Shown here: positions 25,630 to 34,984 of the stretch, one piece after another | Numbering within the stretch: position 1 is the first letter of the stretch | How the letters are laid out: each line of letters starts with the position of its first letter | Assembly: GCF_020166335.1 (NCBI RefSeq) | Contig: NZ_JAIUJR010000007.1 | Span: forward strand, 151,255-215,254 | Reading direction: 5' to 3' | DNA length: 64,000 nt | Source of the DNA: Winogradskyella alexanderae | GTDB lineage: Bacteria > Bacteroidota > Bacteroidia > Flavobacteriales > Flavobacteriaceae | Notes under the pieces: model-generated | The model's database searches: none | What the model was told of the DNA's origin: nothing | Seen by the model: only the letters and a program-made list of their open reading frames with translations | Translations under genes and position numbers: made by a program

Positions 25630-26075
25630 AACGACTTATAATTTGGGATATCCTTTAAAAATGCATATCGGTTCGCCTTATAATTTATTAGACAATAATA
25701 ATGATTAAAACCATTTGTAACCATAAGGTATGTAGCGTTTAACTTCATGTTATAACGTGCAATTTGATCAAACGTTGTCTGGTTGATAGCAATATTGGGA
25801 GCTTTACATTCAACAATCAAATAAATGCTTCCGTCGGAATTAAAAACCACAATGTCATATCGTTTTTTAAGATCATTTATTACCAGCTCTTTTTCAACAT
25901 TTATTAAAGATTTGGGAAATTTTTTCACGTTAATAAGATAATGAACACAATGCTGTCTGACCCATTCTTCAGGCTGAAGTATGACGAATTTTTTCCTAAT
26001 CACATCAAAAATAGAAACTTTATTTTCTTTACTTTTGAGACGGTATTTAAACGGTGGAAAGTTCAGCTCTTGCAC
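25626..26075 (-). CDS. Solo HsdR N-terminal (PD-(D/E)xK) domain protein
   Basis: The 149-residue protein matches the HSDR_N_2 type, the nuclease domain of type I restriction subunits standing alone. The core KRYDIVVFNSDGSIYLIVECKAP supplies Asp74, Glu89 and Lys91 in the D-x(n)-E-x-K order of PD-(D/E)xK nucleases, with EKEL upstream. No helicase, HsdM or HsdS gene is near. The start is GTG at 26075, the only plausible initiator; it lies 4 nt after a -7 box, so the message is probably leaderless. Solo copies next to holA are common in flavobacteria as far as I recall. The role is unknown and may be repair rather than restriction. Confidence 0.75.
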   Translation of the reverse strand: MQELNFPPFKYRLKSKENKVSIFDVIRKKFVILQPEEWVRQHCVHYLINVKKFPKSLINVEKELVINDLKKRYDIVVFNSDGSIYLIVECKAPNIAINQTTFDQIARYNMKLNATYLMVTNGFNHYYCLINYKANRYAFLKDIPNYKSF

Positions 26076-26079
26076 AGAG

Positions 26080-26087
26080 CAAAATTA
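26080..26087 (-). promoter_or_regulatory. -7 box TAATTTTG before GTG start
   Basis: Exact TAnnTTTG match on the minus strand ending 4 nt before the GTG at 26075. Confidence 0.55.
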
Positions 26088-26141
26088 TCACTTTATAAGT
26101 ATTTCGTTTTACATTTTAAGCGAAAATTTTACCCTAAAAAT

Positions 26142-26149
26142 TAAATTTG
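26142..26149 (+). promoter_or_regulatory. -7 box TAAATTTG of holA
   Basis: Exact TAnnTTTG match with the TTG start of holA 7 nt after it; supports a leaderless transcript. The divergent promoter at 26080-26087 is 54 bp away. Confidence 0.6.
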
Positions 26150-26156
26150 TTTTCAA

Positions 26157-27161
26157 TTGGAGGACGTAAAGAAAATCGTGTCAGATATAAATAAGCGTAA
26201 CCTCAAGCCCATTTATTTTTTAATGGGAGAGGAACCCTATTACATTGACAAGATTTCCGACTATATTGAAGATAACATTTTGGATGAAGCAGAAAAAGGC
26301 TTTAATCAAATGGTACTCTATGGTCGTGATATTTCGATAGAAGACATAGTGAGTAACGCAAAGCGATTTCCAATGATGGCCGACTATCAGGTTGTTATTG
26401 TAAAAGAGGCTCAGGATTTAAGTAGAACGATTGAAAAGCTCGCCAATTATGCAGAAAATCCGCAACCCACTACCGTTTTAGTCTTAAACTACAAGTATAA
26501 AAAATTAGATAAGCGAAAGGCTCTTTACAAGGCTTTAAATAAAACAGGTGTAGTTTTCGAAAGTAAAAAACTATATGAAAATCAGGTTTCTGACTGGATA
26601 AGAGGTGTTTTAGCAAGACAGAATTATAAAATTTCTCCGAAGGCATCGCAAATGTTGGTTGAATTTCTAGGCAACGATCTTAGCAAGATAGATAACGAGC
26701 TTAATAAACTAAAAATAGTACTTCCCGAAGGAACGCAAATTACACCAGAGCATATCGAAGAAAATATTGGTATTAGTAAGGACTTCAATAATTTTGAATT
26801 GCGAAAAGCAGTTGGTGATAAAGATATTAGTAAAGCCCAACGAATAGCTAAATATTTTGCTGATAATCCTAAGGATAATCCTTTGGTTGTAACCATAGCA
26901 TTACTTTTTAGTTTTTTTTCCCAACTATTGCTGTTGCACGGCTTACGAGATAAATCTCCACGCAGTGTAGCTTCTGCTTTACGAATAAATCCCTATTTTG
27001 TTAATGAGTATTTGATAGCTTCAAGAAATTACCCAATGAAAAAGGTAAGTGCAGTGATAGCCTTATTGCGCGAATTTGATGTGAAGGGTAAAGGTGTAGG
27101 AGCTAATGCAGTACCTCAGGGTGATCTATTAAAAGAACTATTGGTTAAGATATTCAATTAA
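26157..27161 (+). CDS. holA: DNA polymerase III delta subunit HolA
   Basis: The delta subunit opens the beta sliding clamp within the clamp loader. The 334-residue protein starts at a TTG (MEDVKKIVSDINKRNLKPIYFLMGEEPYYIDKIS); homologues in the family begin at this residue, and the -7 box placement leaves no room for another start. KPIYFLMGEEPYYID is the degenerate P-loop region, and FLGNDLSKIDNELNKL plus RLPRPVVT-like helices of the AAA+ lid domain and a C-terminal collar domain follow (LVVTIALLFSFFSQLLLLHGL). The last 4 bp overlap the convergent T9SS gene. Confidence 0.93.
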   Translation: MEDVKKIVSDINKRNLKPIYFLMGEEPYYIDKISDYIEDNILDEAEKGFNQMVLYGRDISIEDIVSNAKRFPMMADYQVVIVKEAQDLSRTIEKLANYAENPQPTTVLVLNYKYKKLDKRKALYKALNKTGVVFESKKLYENQVSDWIRGVLARQNYKISPKASQMLVEFLGNDLSKIDNELNKLKIVLPEGTQITPEHIEENIGISKDFNNFELRKAVGDKDISKAQRIAKYFADNPKDNPLVVTIALLFSFFSQLLLLHGLRDKSPRSVASALRINPYFVNEYLIASRNYPMKKVSAVIALLREFDVKGKGVGANAVPQGDLLKELLVKIFN

Positions 27162-28240
27162 TCAATTAATAACCGTTTAATTAGAAAATTACCTTCGGCA
27201 TCCCTTATGTTCACCATGTAAATACCATTTGATAATTTTGAAATATCAATTTTAGAATTTGTAGAACTAAGCACTAGTTCTCCTTTCATAGAAAAAATTT
27301 GGGTTGAGCAATATTCTCTATTGAGTACTATTTCGGTATTTGCTGGGTTGGGATAGAAGCATAATATATCCTTAATAGTTTCAGAATCAGAAAGGGTAGA
27401 GGTATTAAAGCTGTATAAACCTTGGGAATCTCCGGATAATTCCTCCGCACTAATCAGATAAGTTGTAGAATTAATGAATGCTATACCCTCGGTTTGACTC
27501 GAATAATTTAAAGGTGTGTTTAAGGATGTTTTTAATATTGAACCGTTTGAAAATATACCATTGCTATATCCATTAAGTTGAATTAAAAAAGAACCTATGC
27601 CATCATAGCCAACCAAAACTACTTCGCCGTTTGATGAGTTATAAGCAGCACCGGTAATTAATCCTTCTGAGTTAAATGAATCTATTAAAGTAGCGGTATG
27701 ATTTCCTGGACTATCCGGCAGTTCATAGATATTTGTGGTGGCATCAATCCAGTTTTTTGTGAAGATATAAAGTTTATTGTTGAAATGTATCAGTGCTTCG
27801 GCATCAAAATTCGTTGAAAACGCAGAAGGTGTAAAATCAGTTTGATCACCATAATTAAAATTAATCAATTCTGCTACTACCGTTGTATTATTAAAATAGT
27901 CATTACGAGAGATTCTGTAAATCTTCAAATCTGTACGATTACCCTGATTGTTTCCAATATCAGCAACATAAATATAGTTAGAATCATAGGCAATATCTTC
28001 CCAATCTACATTGGTTGCATTAGCAATGGTAACTGTTCGGTTAATTGTTCCATCACCATCATTTATTTCAAATAATTGATTTGTGTTACCTGAATCATTG
28101 TGTGTAATCAAGGTATTGCTTAGATGTAATAAGCCCGATGTCTCCGATAAGTTGCTGTCTAAAGGCGTTACCAAAATATAGTCTTGAGCGACTAAATACA
28201 TAGGTAGTAGAAAAATCAAATTTTTGAAGATAGTTCTCAT
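27158..28240 (-). CDS. T9SS type A sorting domain protein (secreted beta-propeller)
   Basis: The 360-residue exported protein starts at 28240 with the signal MRTIFKNLIFLLPMYLVAQ; an in-frame codon 54 nt earlier would spoil the signal. The body (about residues 25-280) consists of blade-like repeats (LLHLSNTLITHNDSGNTNQLFEIN, DWEDIAYDSNYIYVADIGNN, DAEALIHFNNKLYIFTKNW) as in SdiA-regulated/esterase-like phytase propellers. The last 70 residues (CFYPNPANTEIVLNREY to MVNIRDAEGNFLIKRLLID) are a type A sorting signal, so the protein is released or anchored by the type IX secretion system. Ligand unknown. Confidence 0.88.
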   Translation of the reverse strand: MRTIFKNLIFLLPMYLVAQDYILVTPLDSNLSETSGLLHLSNTLITHNDSGNTNQLFEINDGDGTINRTVTIANATNVDWEDIAYDSNYIYVADIGNNQGNRTDLKIYRISRNDYFNNTTVVAELINFNYGDQTDFTPSAFSTNFDAEALIHFNNKLYIFTKNWIDATTNIYELPDSPGNHTATLIDSFNSEGLITGAAYNSSNGEVVLVGYDGIGSFLIQLNGYSNGIFSNGSILKTSLNTPLNYSSQTEGIAFINSTTYLISAEELSGDSQGLYSFNTSTLSDSETIKDILCFYPNPANTEIVLNREYCSTQIFSMKGELVLSSTNSKIDISKLSNGIYMVNIRDAEGNFLIKRLLID

Positions 28241-28371
28241 CTTAGATTGAATTATTGATAAATGTAATAAATCTATCAACTCAAGGGTAATCAATTTTTA
28301 AAGTGATTATTATTTACATTTTTTTGACGAAATATTTTTTTTAATTCGTCTAGGTTTTGCTTTAATACAAA

Positions 28372-29673
28372 CTATCTATTTTCTTTTAACAGAAATTTCT
28401 TTAGTTCACTGTAAGACTTAATACGAAGTGAATTCTTTTTCCTACCCATAACAGACTGAATTTGAGGAGGCAATAGAACTTTTTTGTTTATGACTGTTTC
28501 AACCACATCCAAAAATTTTGTCGGGTGTGCGGTTTCAAGAAAGACTACATGAACGTTTTGGTTCTTGGCAATAAAATCTTTTGCACCTAGATAGCCTACG
28601 GCTCCGTGTGGATCTGCAACATAATTGAAATTCTTATAAATTTCCAATAAGGCATCCTTTGTTTGCCTGTCATTATAGCTAAACGAGGAAAGGTTATTTT
28701 TTAATGAATTAAAATCAAAATCGTGTAATTCTTGAATCCTTACAAAATTACTTGGATTACCTACATCCATAGCATTGCTTATCGTCGGTATTGAAGGTTT
28801 AGGATCGTATGAGTTTGTTTTAAGATAATTAACAATGGTATCATTAGCATTTGTAGCTGCAATGAAGTGTTTTACTGGCATTCCCAATTTTTGTGCAACC
28901 ATACCTGCACAAATATTTCCAAAATTACCACTAGGTACAGAAAATGTTATGTCTTTATATTTTGACTTTAATTGCTTGTAAGCGAACAAATAATAGAATA
29001 ATTGGGGAAGCCATCGTGCAATATTTATGGAATTAGCCGAAGTTAGTTGCATTTGGCTAATCAAGTCTTCATCTATGAATGCTTGTTTGACCATGTCCTG
29101 GCAGTCGTCAAAAACACCATCAACTTCTAAGGCAGTAATATTTTGGCCAAGTGTTGTTAATTGCTTTTCTTGAATCTCGCTTACTTTACCAGAAGGGTAG
29201 AGGATAACCACCTTAACACCTTTAACTCCTAAAAAACCATGAGCAACCGCTCCGCCTGTATCACCAGAAGTAGCTACTAGAACAGTAACGTCATTGGTAT
29301 TAGATTTATTAAAATACCCTAAACAACGTGCCATAAATCGTGCTCCAACGTCCTTAAAAGCCATGGTAGGTCCATGGAATAGCTCTAATGCTGAAATCTT
29401 GTTATTAAATTCAACGATTGGAAAATCAAAACTCAGAGTTTCTTCTACAATAGTTTTTAGGACTTCTTCTGGAATTTCAGGAAGTATAAATTGTTTAATA
29501 GCTTCGAATGCAATATCCGTATTTGAAGTCTTTTCAATATGTTCAAAAAACGATTTTGGTAAGGGGGTAATGTTTTCAGGGAAATATAAGCCTTTATCAG
29601 GTGCTAGACCTCTAACAACAGCCTCCTGAAATGTTGTTGTGGGTGCTTTTCTATTTAAAGAATAGTATATCAT
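28372..29673 (-). CDS. thrC: Threonine synthase ThrC
   Basis: ThrC converts O-phosphohomoserine to threonine using pyridoxal phosphate. The 433-residue protein begins MIYYSLNRKAPTTTFQEAVVRGLAPDKGLYFPE, typical of the long bacterial type. The PLP lysine lies in FHGPTMAFKDVGARF, and the phosphate-binding loop is LVATSGDTGGAVAHGF; SGNFGNICAGMVA follows. It is the last gene of the thrA-thrB-thrC operon and overlaps thrB by 4 bp. Confidence 0.97.
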   Translation of the reverse strand: MIYYSLNRKAPTTTFQEAVVRGLAPDKGLYFPENITPLPKSFFEHIEKTSNTDIAFEAIKQFILPEIPEEVLKTIVEETLSFDFPIVEFNNKISALELFHGPTMAFKDVGARFMARCLGYFNKSNTNDVTVLVATSGDTGGAVAHGFLGVKGVKVVILYPSGKVSEIQEKQLTTLGQNITALEVDGVFDDCQDMVKQAFIDEDLISQMQLTSANSINIARWLPQLFYYLFAYKQLKSKYKDITFSVPSGNFGNICAGMVAQKLGMPVKHFIAATNANDTIVNYLKTNSYDPKPSIPTISNAMDVGNPSNFVRIQELHDFDFNSLKNNLSSFSYNDRQTKDALLEIYKNFNYVADPHGAVGYLGAKDFIAKNQNVHVVFLETAHPTKFLDVVETVINKKVLLPPQIQSVMGRKKNSLRIKSYSELKKFLLKENR

Positions 29674-30596
29674 TCTACGATTTTTATTCCTTCAACATTA
29701 ATTTTAGACACGTAGGTTTCGAAGTCAATACCTGAGTTAGCATAAGTTGTTTGCATGGCTTCCTGTGCTAATTTTGCCGTGTTTTCTCCTTTGCTCAAGG
29801 CAAAGACAGATGGACCTGAGCCTGAAATGGCGCAAGTTAACGCACCAGTTTTAAGGACATTACTTTTAAGGGCATCAAAATGCGGAATTAATTGTTTTCT
29901 ATGAGGTTCAATAATCACATCATTTAGAGAGCTTTGAAGTAAATTATAATCTGAACTGTGCAGTGCATGAACTAAACTGCCAACATTTGCCCATTGGATA
30001 ATAGCGTCGCTTAAGGGTATATTTTTAGGTAATACTGCCCTCGAATCTGCTGTTTTAATTTCAATTTGTGGATGAATTATTGTTGCAAATAAATCTTTTG
30101 GAGTTGGTAAGGATAAAATTTGCAATGGGTTTATTGATTTAACCAAAGTGAACCCGCCATAAATTGCTGGTGCTAGATTATCAGCATGCAAACTTTTACT
30201 TGCAAGTGCCTCACCTTGCATTGCATGATGTATTAATTGTGTTTTATCTAGAGGTTCTCCAAGTAGCTTATTAATTGCATAAACAGCACCAGAAGCACTC
30301 GCGCCACTACTGCCAATACCACTTCCGGGTTTTATACGTTTATCAATTTCAATATCAAAACCACAATTAGGAGCTAACTGTCTATAAATTGATAAGGCGG
30401 CAACGCCTGCAACATTTTTCTCAGGCGCAAAGGGTAGGTCAAATCCTTTAATATTTGTGATACGTATGCCCTTATCATCCACTTTTCTTACTGTCATGTA
30501 ATCACCAATAGTGTCTAGACAAAAACCTAATACGTCAAAGCCACAGGCTACATTGGCTACTGTCGCAGGAGAAAATATTTTAATTTCTGAGTTCAT
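29670..30596 (-). CDS. thrB: Homoserine kinase ThrB
   Basis: ThrB phosphorylates homoserine. The 308-residue GHMP kinase has the N-terminal SPATVANVACGFDVLGF, the ATP-binding loop KPGSGIGSSGASASGAVYAI and the late GALTCAISGSGPSVFAL. Length is normal. It overlaps thrA by 1 nt and thrC by 4 bp, a tightly coupled operon order thrA-thrB-thrC identical to that of enteric bacteria. Confidence 0.97.
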   Translation of the reverse strand: MNSEIKIFSPATVANVACGFDVLGFCLDTIGDYMTVRKVDDKGIRITNIKGFDLPFAPEKNVAGVAALSIYRQLAPNCGFDIEIDKRIKPGSGIGSSGASASGAVYAINKLLGEPLDKTQLIHHAMQGEALASKSLHADNLAPAIYGGFTLVKSINPLQILSLPTPKDLFATIIHPQIEIKTADSRAVLPKNIPLSDAIIQWANVGSLVHALHSSDYNLLQSSLNDVIIEPHRKQLIPHFDALKSNVLKTGALTCAISGSGPSVFALSKGENTAKLAQEAMQTTYANSGIDFETYVSKINVEGIKIVE

Positions 30597-33070
30597 TAAT
30601 TATTAGCTATTCTAATGATATCTGCAAATAGACCTGAAGCGGTAACATCTGCTCCAGCGCCTGCACCTTTTACAATCAATGGTTGTTCGGGATAACGTTT
30701 TGTATAGAACATTACTATATTATCCTTTCCTTCTAAATTATAGAAGGGATGTCCTTCGGGAATTTGTCTCAAACCAACATTAGCTTTACCATTTGCAAAT
30801 TCTGCGACAAATTTTAACTGATATTCTTTTGATTTTGCATCTTCATATAACTTTTGGTAATATCCTTCGTCTTGTTTTAGCGTCTCAAAAAAGGCTTCTA
30901 CAGTGTTTGATTTCATTGCTTCTTCTGTTAAGAAATAATTGCTTTCAATGTCATCTAATTCCATTTGATATCCGCTTTCTCTGGCCAAAATTAGAATTTT
31001 TCGGGCTACATCAATACCACTTAAATCAATTCTTGGATCTGGCTCAGTGTAACCTTCAGCTTGTGCTTGTTTCACAATCTCAAAGAATGACGTATTATTA
31101 TTAAAATTATTGAAAATGAAATTTAGACTACCAGATAAAACTGCTTGAATGGAATTAATCTCATCACCGGATGTAACCAGATGGTTTAAGGTATCAATTA
31201 TTGGCAAACCTGCACCTACATTAGTTTCAAAAAGGAAGGATGCGTTATAGCGTCTTGATAATTCTTTTAGCTGATTATAATAGTGTATATCACCAGAGCA
31301 GGCAATTTTATTACACGCAACCACAGATATACTTTCCTTTAAATATTTTGGGTAGATATATGCCACCTCTGTGTTAGCGGTAATATCAATAAATACTGAA
31401 TTTCTTAAATTAAGGTTTTTAGCATGGTTAAAGAATTCATTTAGGCTTGCCGTTTCTCCATTATTTAAGTGCGATTTCCAGTTTTTTAAATCAATACCGT
31501 CTTCATCAACTACCATTTTTCTGGAATTAGACAATCCCACAACTCGAAGATTAATCTTGAAATTTTTCTTTAAGTAAGCGTTTTGCTGATTTATTTGTTG
31601 AATTAAACGTTCACCAACATTGCCCACACCCGTTATAAATAGATTCAGTTGCTTTGTTTTTATTTCGAAAAACTGTTCGTGCAAACTGTTTAATGCTTTT
31701 TTGACATCGTTTTTATGAATTACTGCAGAAATGTTGCGTTCTGAAGCGCCCTGTGCAATAGCTCTAATATTGACGTTGTTTTTACCTAATGTGCTAAACA
31801 TTTTACCACTAATACCTTGATGGCTTTTCATATTATCACCAACAACAGCAATTATTGAAAGGTCCGTTTCTGAAAGAATGGGCTCTAATCTCTGAAGTGC
31901 AATTTCAAATTCAAAAACAGTGTCAATGGCTTCTTTTGCCCGAATAGCGTCACTTTCTGAAATACCAAAACAAATTGAATGTTCTGAAGAGGCTTGAGTT
32001 ATAAGTATAATATTTATTTTTTCTTGCGCCAATGTCTCAAATAGACGTTTGCTAAAACCTGGAATACCTACCATACCATTTCCTTGTAAGGTTAGCAAAG
32101 CAATCCCATCAATATTGCTAATTCCTGTAACAGGAGAAATGCCATTAGATTTTTTAGTCGATGTAATCTTTGTTCCAATCGCCTCTGGCTTCATTGTATT
32201 CTTTATGACAATTGGAATGTTTTTGCGTAATACTGGCATTACAGTTGGAGGATACAATACTTTTGCTCCAAAATGGGACAACTCTATAGCTTCTTGATAA
32301 GAGAGTTCACTTATAGGAGATGCTTGTTTTACCAATTTTGGGTTGGTTGTGAACATGCCACTCACATCAGTCCAAATTTGAACTTCCTTGGCGTTAATAG
32401 CTGCCGCTATTATTGAAGCGGTGTAATCAGAGCCTCCTCTTCCTAATGTTGTAGTTTCACCATTTGTGGATTTGGAAACAAAGCCTGGCAATAGTGTTAT
32501 AGTTTGTTTTTGATTTTTAAAATAGGATTTAATGTTTTTATTAGTCTGCTCAAAAATTACCCTTGCATTATTAAAAACAGAATCTGTTATTATCAATTCT
32601 TGTGTGTTTTTAAGTGCAGCATCAATGCGTAACGCTTTTAATATATAACTTATAATCGTTGAAGAGCAGTATTCGCCATAACTTAGTAATTTATCCTTGG
32701 TTTTGGGTGATAATTCATTGATAAGATAAATACCATTTAAAAGACTTCTTAGCTCATTTAGTTTGGTTCCTATATTTTCAACCAACTCCGTTTGCAATTC
32801 TAGAACCGTTTCATCATCTTCAATGTTTTTAAATAATTCCTCAATAATCTCATTATGAATAGACCAGATTTTGTTGTACTTCACTACATAATCTGGATTT
32901 TTATTACATGCCAATTCACCTGCTTCAATCAGCTTATCAGTAATACCTCCAACTGCAGAAACTACTACAGCGATTTTGGATGTTTCTGATTGCTGTTGCA
33001 AAATCGCGATGACTTTCTTTATATTTTCAACGGATCCTACTGAAGTTCCGCCGAATTTTAAAACTTTCAT
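30596..33070 (-). CDS. thrA: Bifunctional aspartate kinase / homoserine dehydrogenase ThrA
   Basis: The 824-residue fusion catalyses the first and third steps from aspartate to threonine. The kinase part starts MKVLKFGGTSVGSVENI and contains TLGRGGSDYTASIIAAA. Two ACT domains follow (about residues 310-470; LTLQGNGMVGIPGFSKRLF and IAVVGDNMKSHQGISGKMF), where threonine feedback acts in the family. The dehydrogenase part starts LFITGVGNVGERLIQQI (NAD(P) loop) and carries VGAGLPIIDTLNHLV and GYTEPDPRIDLSGIDVARK. It heads the thr operon, 40 nt behind a leader ORF. Confidence 0.97.
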   Translation of the reverse strand: MKVLKFGGTSVGSVENIKKVIAILQQQSETSKIAVVVSAVGGITDKLIEAGELACNKNPDYVVKYNKIWSIHNEIIEELFKNIEDDETVLELQTELVENIGTKLNELRSLLNGIYLINELSPKTKDKLLSYGEYCSSTIISYILKALRIDAALKNTQELIITDSVFNNARVIFEQTNKNIKSYFKNQKQTITLLPGFVSKSTNGETTTLGRGGSDYTASIIAAAINAKEVQIWTDVSGMFTTNPKLVKQASPISELSYQEAIELSHFGAKVLYPPTVMPVLRKNIPIVIKNTMKPEAIGTKITSTKKSNGISPVTGISNIDGIALLTLQGNGMVGIPGFSKRLFETLAQEKINIILITQASSEHSICFGISESDAIRAKEAIDTVFEFEIALQRLEPILSETDLSIIAVVGDNMKSHQGISGKMFSTLGKNNVNIRAIAQGASERNISAVIHKNDVKKALNSLHEQFFEIKTKQLNLFITGVGNVGERLIQQINQQNAYLKKNFKINLRVVGLSNSRKMVVDEDGIDLKNWKSHLNNGETASLNEFFNHAKNLNLRNSVFIDITANTEVAYIYPKYLKESISVVACNKIACSGDIHYYNQLKELSRRYNASFLFETNVGAGLPIIDTLNHLVTSGDEINSIQAVLSGSLNFIFNNFNNNTSFFEIVKQAQAEGYTEPDPRIDLSGIDVARKILILARESGYQMELDDIESNYFLTEEAMKSNTVEAFFETLKQDEGYYQKLYEDAKSKEYQLKFVAEFANGKANVGLRQIPEGHPFYNLEGKDNIVMFYTKRYPEQPLIVKGAGAGADVTASGLFADIIRIANN

Positions 33071-33110
33071 AATTTATTTTTTATACAGGACACAATTGTC
33101 TTAATCGAAA

Positions 33111-33239
33111 TTATAATTGAGATAATGAGCTAATCAGAAAAACCCCAAAGGGTAATTGTTGTAGATAAAAATAAAAGGAAAACGAAGTACAGTTAGATAT
33201 AGCTAAACTGTTTTTTGTTATATGCTTTTTTTTCTTCAT
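33111..33239 (-). CDS. Putative leader peptide ORF of the thr operon
   Basis: A 42-codon ORF begins MKKKKHITKNSLAISNCT and ends GVFLISSLSQL. It sits between the -7 box at 33254-33247 (7 nt before its ATG) and thrA (40 nt after its stop), so it must be the first ORF of the thr message. It is Lys-rich at the start and has a run of aromatic residues in the middle (SFSFYFYLQQLPF). It has 2 Thr and 3 Ile codons only, so it is not a classic Thr/Ile attenuator peptide. A hairpin of 8 bp with one bulge (33190-33212) lies inside it, with a weak ACCC/GGGT hairpin before a T-run later in it. Confidence 0.5.
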   Translation of the reverse strand: MKKKKHITKNSLAISNCTSFSFYFYLQQLPFGVFLISSLSQL

Positions 33240-33246
33240 TACCTCT

Positions 33247-33254
33247 CAAATGTA
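33247..33254 (-). promoter_or_regulatory. -7 box TACATTTG of thr operon
   Basis: Exact TAnnTTTG match on the minus strand. In the 332-bp gap 33071-33402 it is the only such box I see facing thrA; the gap otherwise holds the leader ORF and about 150 bp of AT-rich DNA toward the divergent NAD(P)HX repair gene. Confidence 0.6.
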
Positions 33255-33402
33255 TTATTTTTACGACAATAAAAAAACAATTTCGAATTTTTTGATGTTC
33301 CAGAAAATAAGGTGTTTTATACAACGAAGTTTAAATTAATTAGACCAAATAAATGGAACTATAGAAAGGTGAAACAGTATTTTATTTAACTAGTTTTCAT
33401 AG

Positions 33403-34959
33403 ATGAAATTATTTTCAAAAGAACAAATTTACGAGGGGGACAGGCTTACTACGGAACGTCAAAACATATCTTCAACCGATTTAATGGAGCGTGCAGGTAC
33501 ACAAATATTCAATTGGATGCATATGCGCATGCAAGGGGCTCAAGTGCCTGTTCATGTTTTTTGTGGTATAGGAAACAATGGAGGTGATGGGTTAGTATTG
33601 GCACGTCATTTAACCACCCATGGTTATAATGTTATAACTTACGTTGTTAATTATAGCGAAACCAGATCAAAAGACTTTTTAATTAACTATGATCGGATAA
33701 AAAATGTATCGAAAGATTGGCCAAAAATGATGACAAATTCTGCCAATTTTCCAAAGATTCACAAAGATGATATTATAGTTGACGCCGTATTTGGAATAGG
33801 ATTAAATAGACCGCCTGCGGAATGGGTTGCGGAGATATTCCAAAAATTTAGAGCGTCTAGCGCGTTTACCTTATCTATAGATATCCCATCAGGATTATAT
33901 ACGGACAAAGCAATAGCAAACGAAAATGCGGTTGTTCACGCAAACTATACTCTAAGTTTTCAGTCGCCAAAACTGGTATTCTTTTTGCCCGAAACAGCAA
34001 AATTTACCGTACAATGGGAGGTTTTAGATATTGGTATAGACCGCGATTACTTGGTTAACACTGAAACCGAGGCCGAATTAATATCCAAATTTGAGATTTT
34101 ACCTCTTTATAAACCTAGGGAAAAGTTTGCTCATAAGGGTAATTTTGGACACGCACTTATAATAGGAGGAAGTCACGGTAAAATTGGTGCAGTAAATCTG
34201 GCAAGTAGGTCATGCCTTAGTTCTGGTGCTGGTTTGGTAACAGCATTTGTGCCAGAATGCGGATATCATAGTTTACAAGCATCTATACCAGAGGTCATGG
34301 TTTTAACCGATAAGGAAGAACGTTATATTTCTGATATTAAATTTAATATTGAACCAAATGCGATTGGCATTGGAATAGGGCTTGACACACGAGAAGAAAC
34401 CATGAAAGCGCTGGAGTCGTTTTTGGAAATAAATAAGAATAATCTGGTCGTAGACGCTGATGGTATAAATATTATTGCAAGAAAAAAATCGTTGTTAAAA
34501 CTATTACCTCCACAAACTATACTAACACCTCATCCCAAAGAATTAGAAAGGTTAATTGGTAAATGGTCTGATGACTTTGATAAGTTGGATAAGGTGAAGT
34601 CATTATCATCCATGTACAATTTGATAATTGTTGTAAAAGGTGCTAATACGGTAATTGTATACAAGGAAAAGATTTATATTAATACAACTGGTAATCCAGG
34701 TATGGCAACGGCAGGAACTGGAGATGTACTCACAGGTATTATTACAGGTTTAATAGCTCAAGGTTACGAGCCTCTTCCCGCCACACTATTTGCGGTTTAT
34801 ATACATGGTAGATCTGCAGATATAGCAGTTGAAGATTACGGCTACCAAAGTTTAATCGCCAGTCATATAATTGAAACTATTGGAGAAGCTTACATAGATC
34901 TATTTAAGCCACCCGAACAAACGACAGAACCAGCGCAAGAACAGGAAGAACAACAATAG
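33403..34959 (+). CDS. nnr: Bifunctional NAD(P)H-hydrate epimerase / ADP-dependent dehydratase
   Basis: The enzyme repairs damaged NAD(P)HX. The 518-residue fusion has an N-terminal YjeF_N epimerase domain (LMERAGTQIFNWM, VFCGIGNNGGDGLVLARHL, VDAVFGIGLNRPP) to about residue 225, then a ribokinase-like dehydratase domain (AHKGNFGHALIIGGSHGKIGAV, LTPHPKELERLIG, GNPGMATAGTGDVLTGIITGLIAQG) that uses ADP. A short Glu- and Gln-rich tail ends the protein. It is monocistronic and divergent from the thr operon. Confidence 0.95.
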   Translation: MKLFSKEQIYEGDRLTTERQNISSTDLMERAGTQIFNWMHMRMQGAQVPVHVFCGIGNNGGDGLVLARHLTTHGYNVITYVVNYSETRSKDFLINYDRIKNVSKDWPKMMTNSANFPKIHKDDIIVDAVFGIGLNRPPAEWVAEIFQKFRASSAFTLSIDIPSGLYTDKAIANENAVVHANYTLSFQSPKLVFFLPETAKFTVQWEVLDIGIDRDYLVNTETEAELISKFEILPLYKPREKFAHKGNFGHALIIGGSHGKIGAVNLASRSCLSSGAGLVTAFVPECGYHSLQASIPEVMVLTDKEERYISDIKFNIEPNAIGIGIGLDTREETMKALESFLEINKNNLVVDADGINIIARKKSLLKLLPPQTILTPHPKELERLIGKWSDDFDKLDKVKSLSSMYNLIIVVKGANTVIVYKEKIYINTTGNPGMATAGTGDVLTGIITGLIAQGYEPLPATLFAVYIHGRSADIAVEDYGYQSLIASHIIETIGEAYIDLFKPPEQTTEPAQEQEEQQ

Positions 34960-34984
34960 ATTCTTGATAAATACTGGTTTATAC

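Noticed and set aside
33111..33239. Classic threonine attenuator peptide
   Set aside because: It lacks a run of Thr or Ile codons and a strong terminator hairpin follows neither it nor any clear antiterminator.
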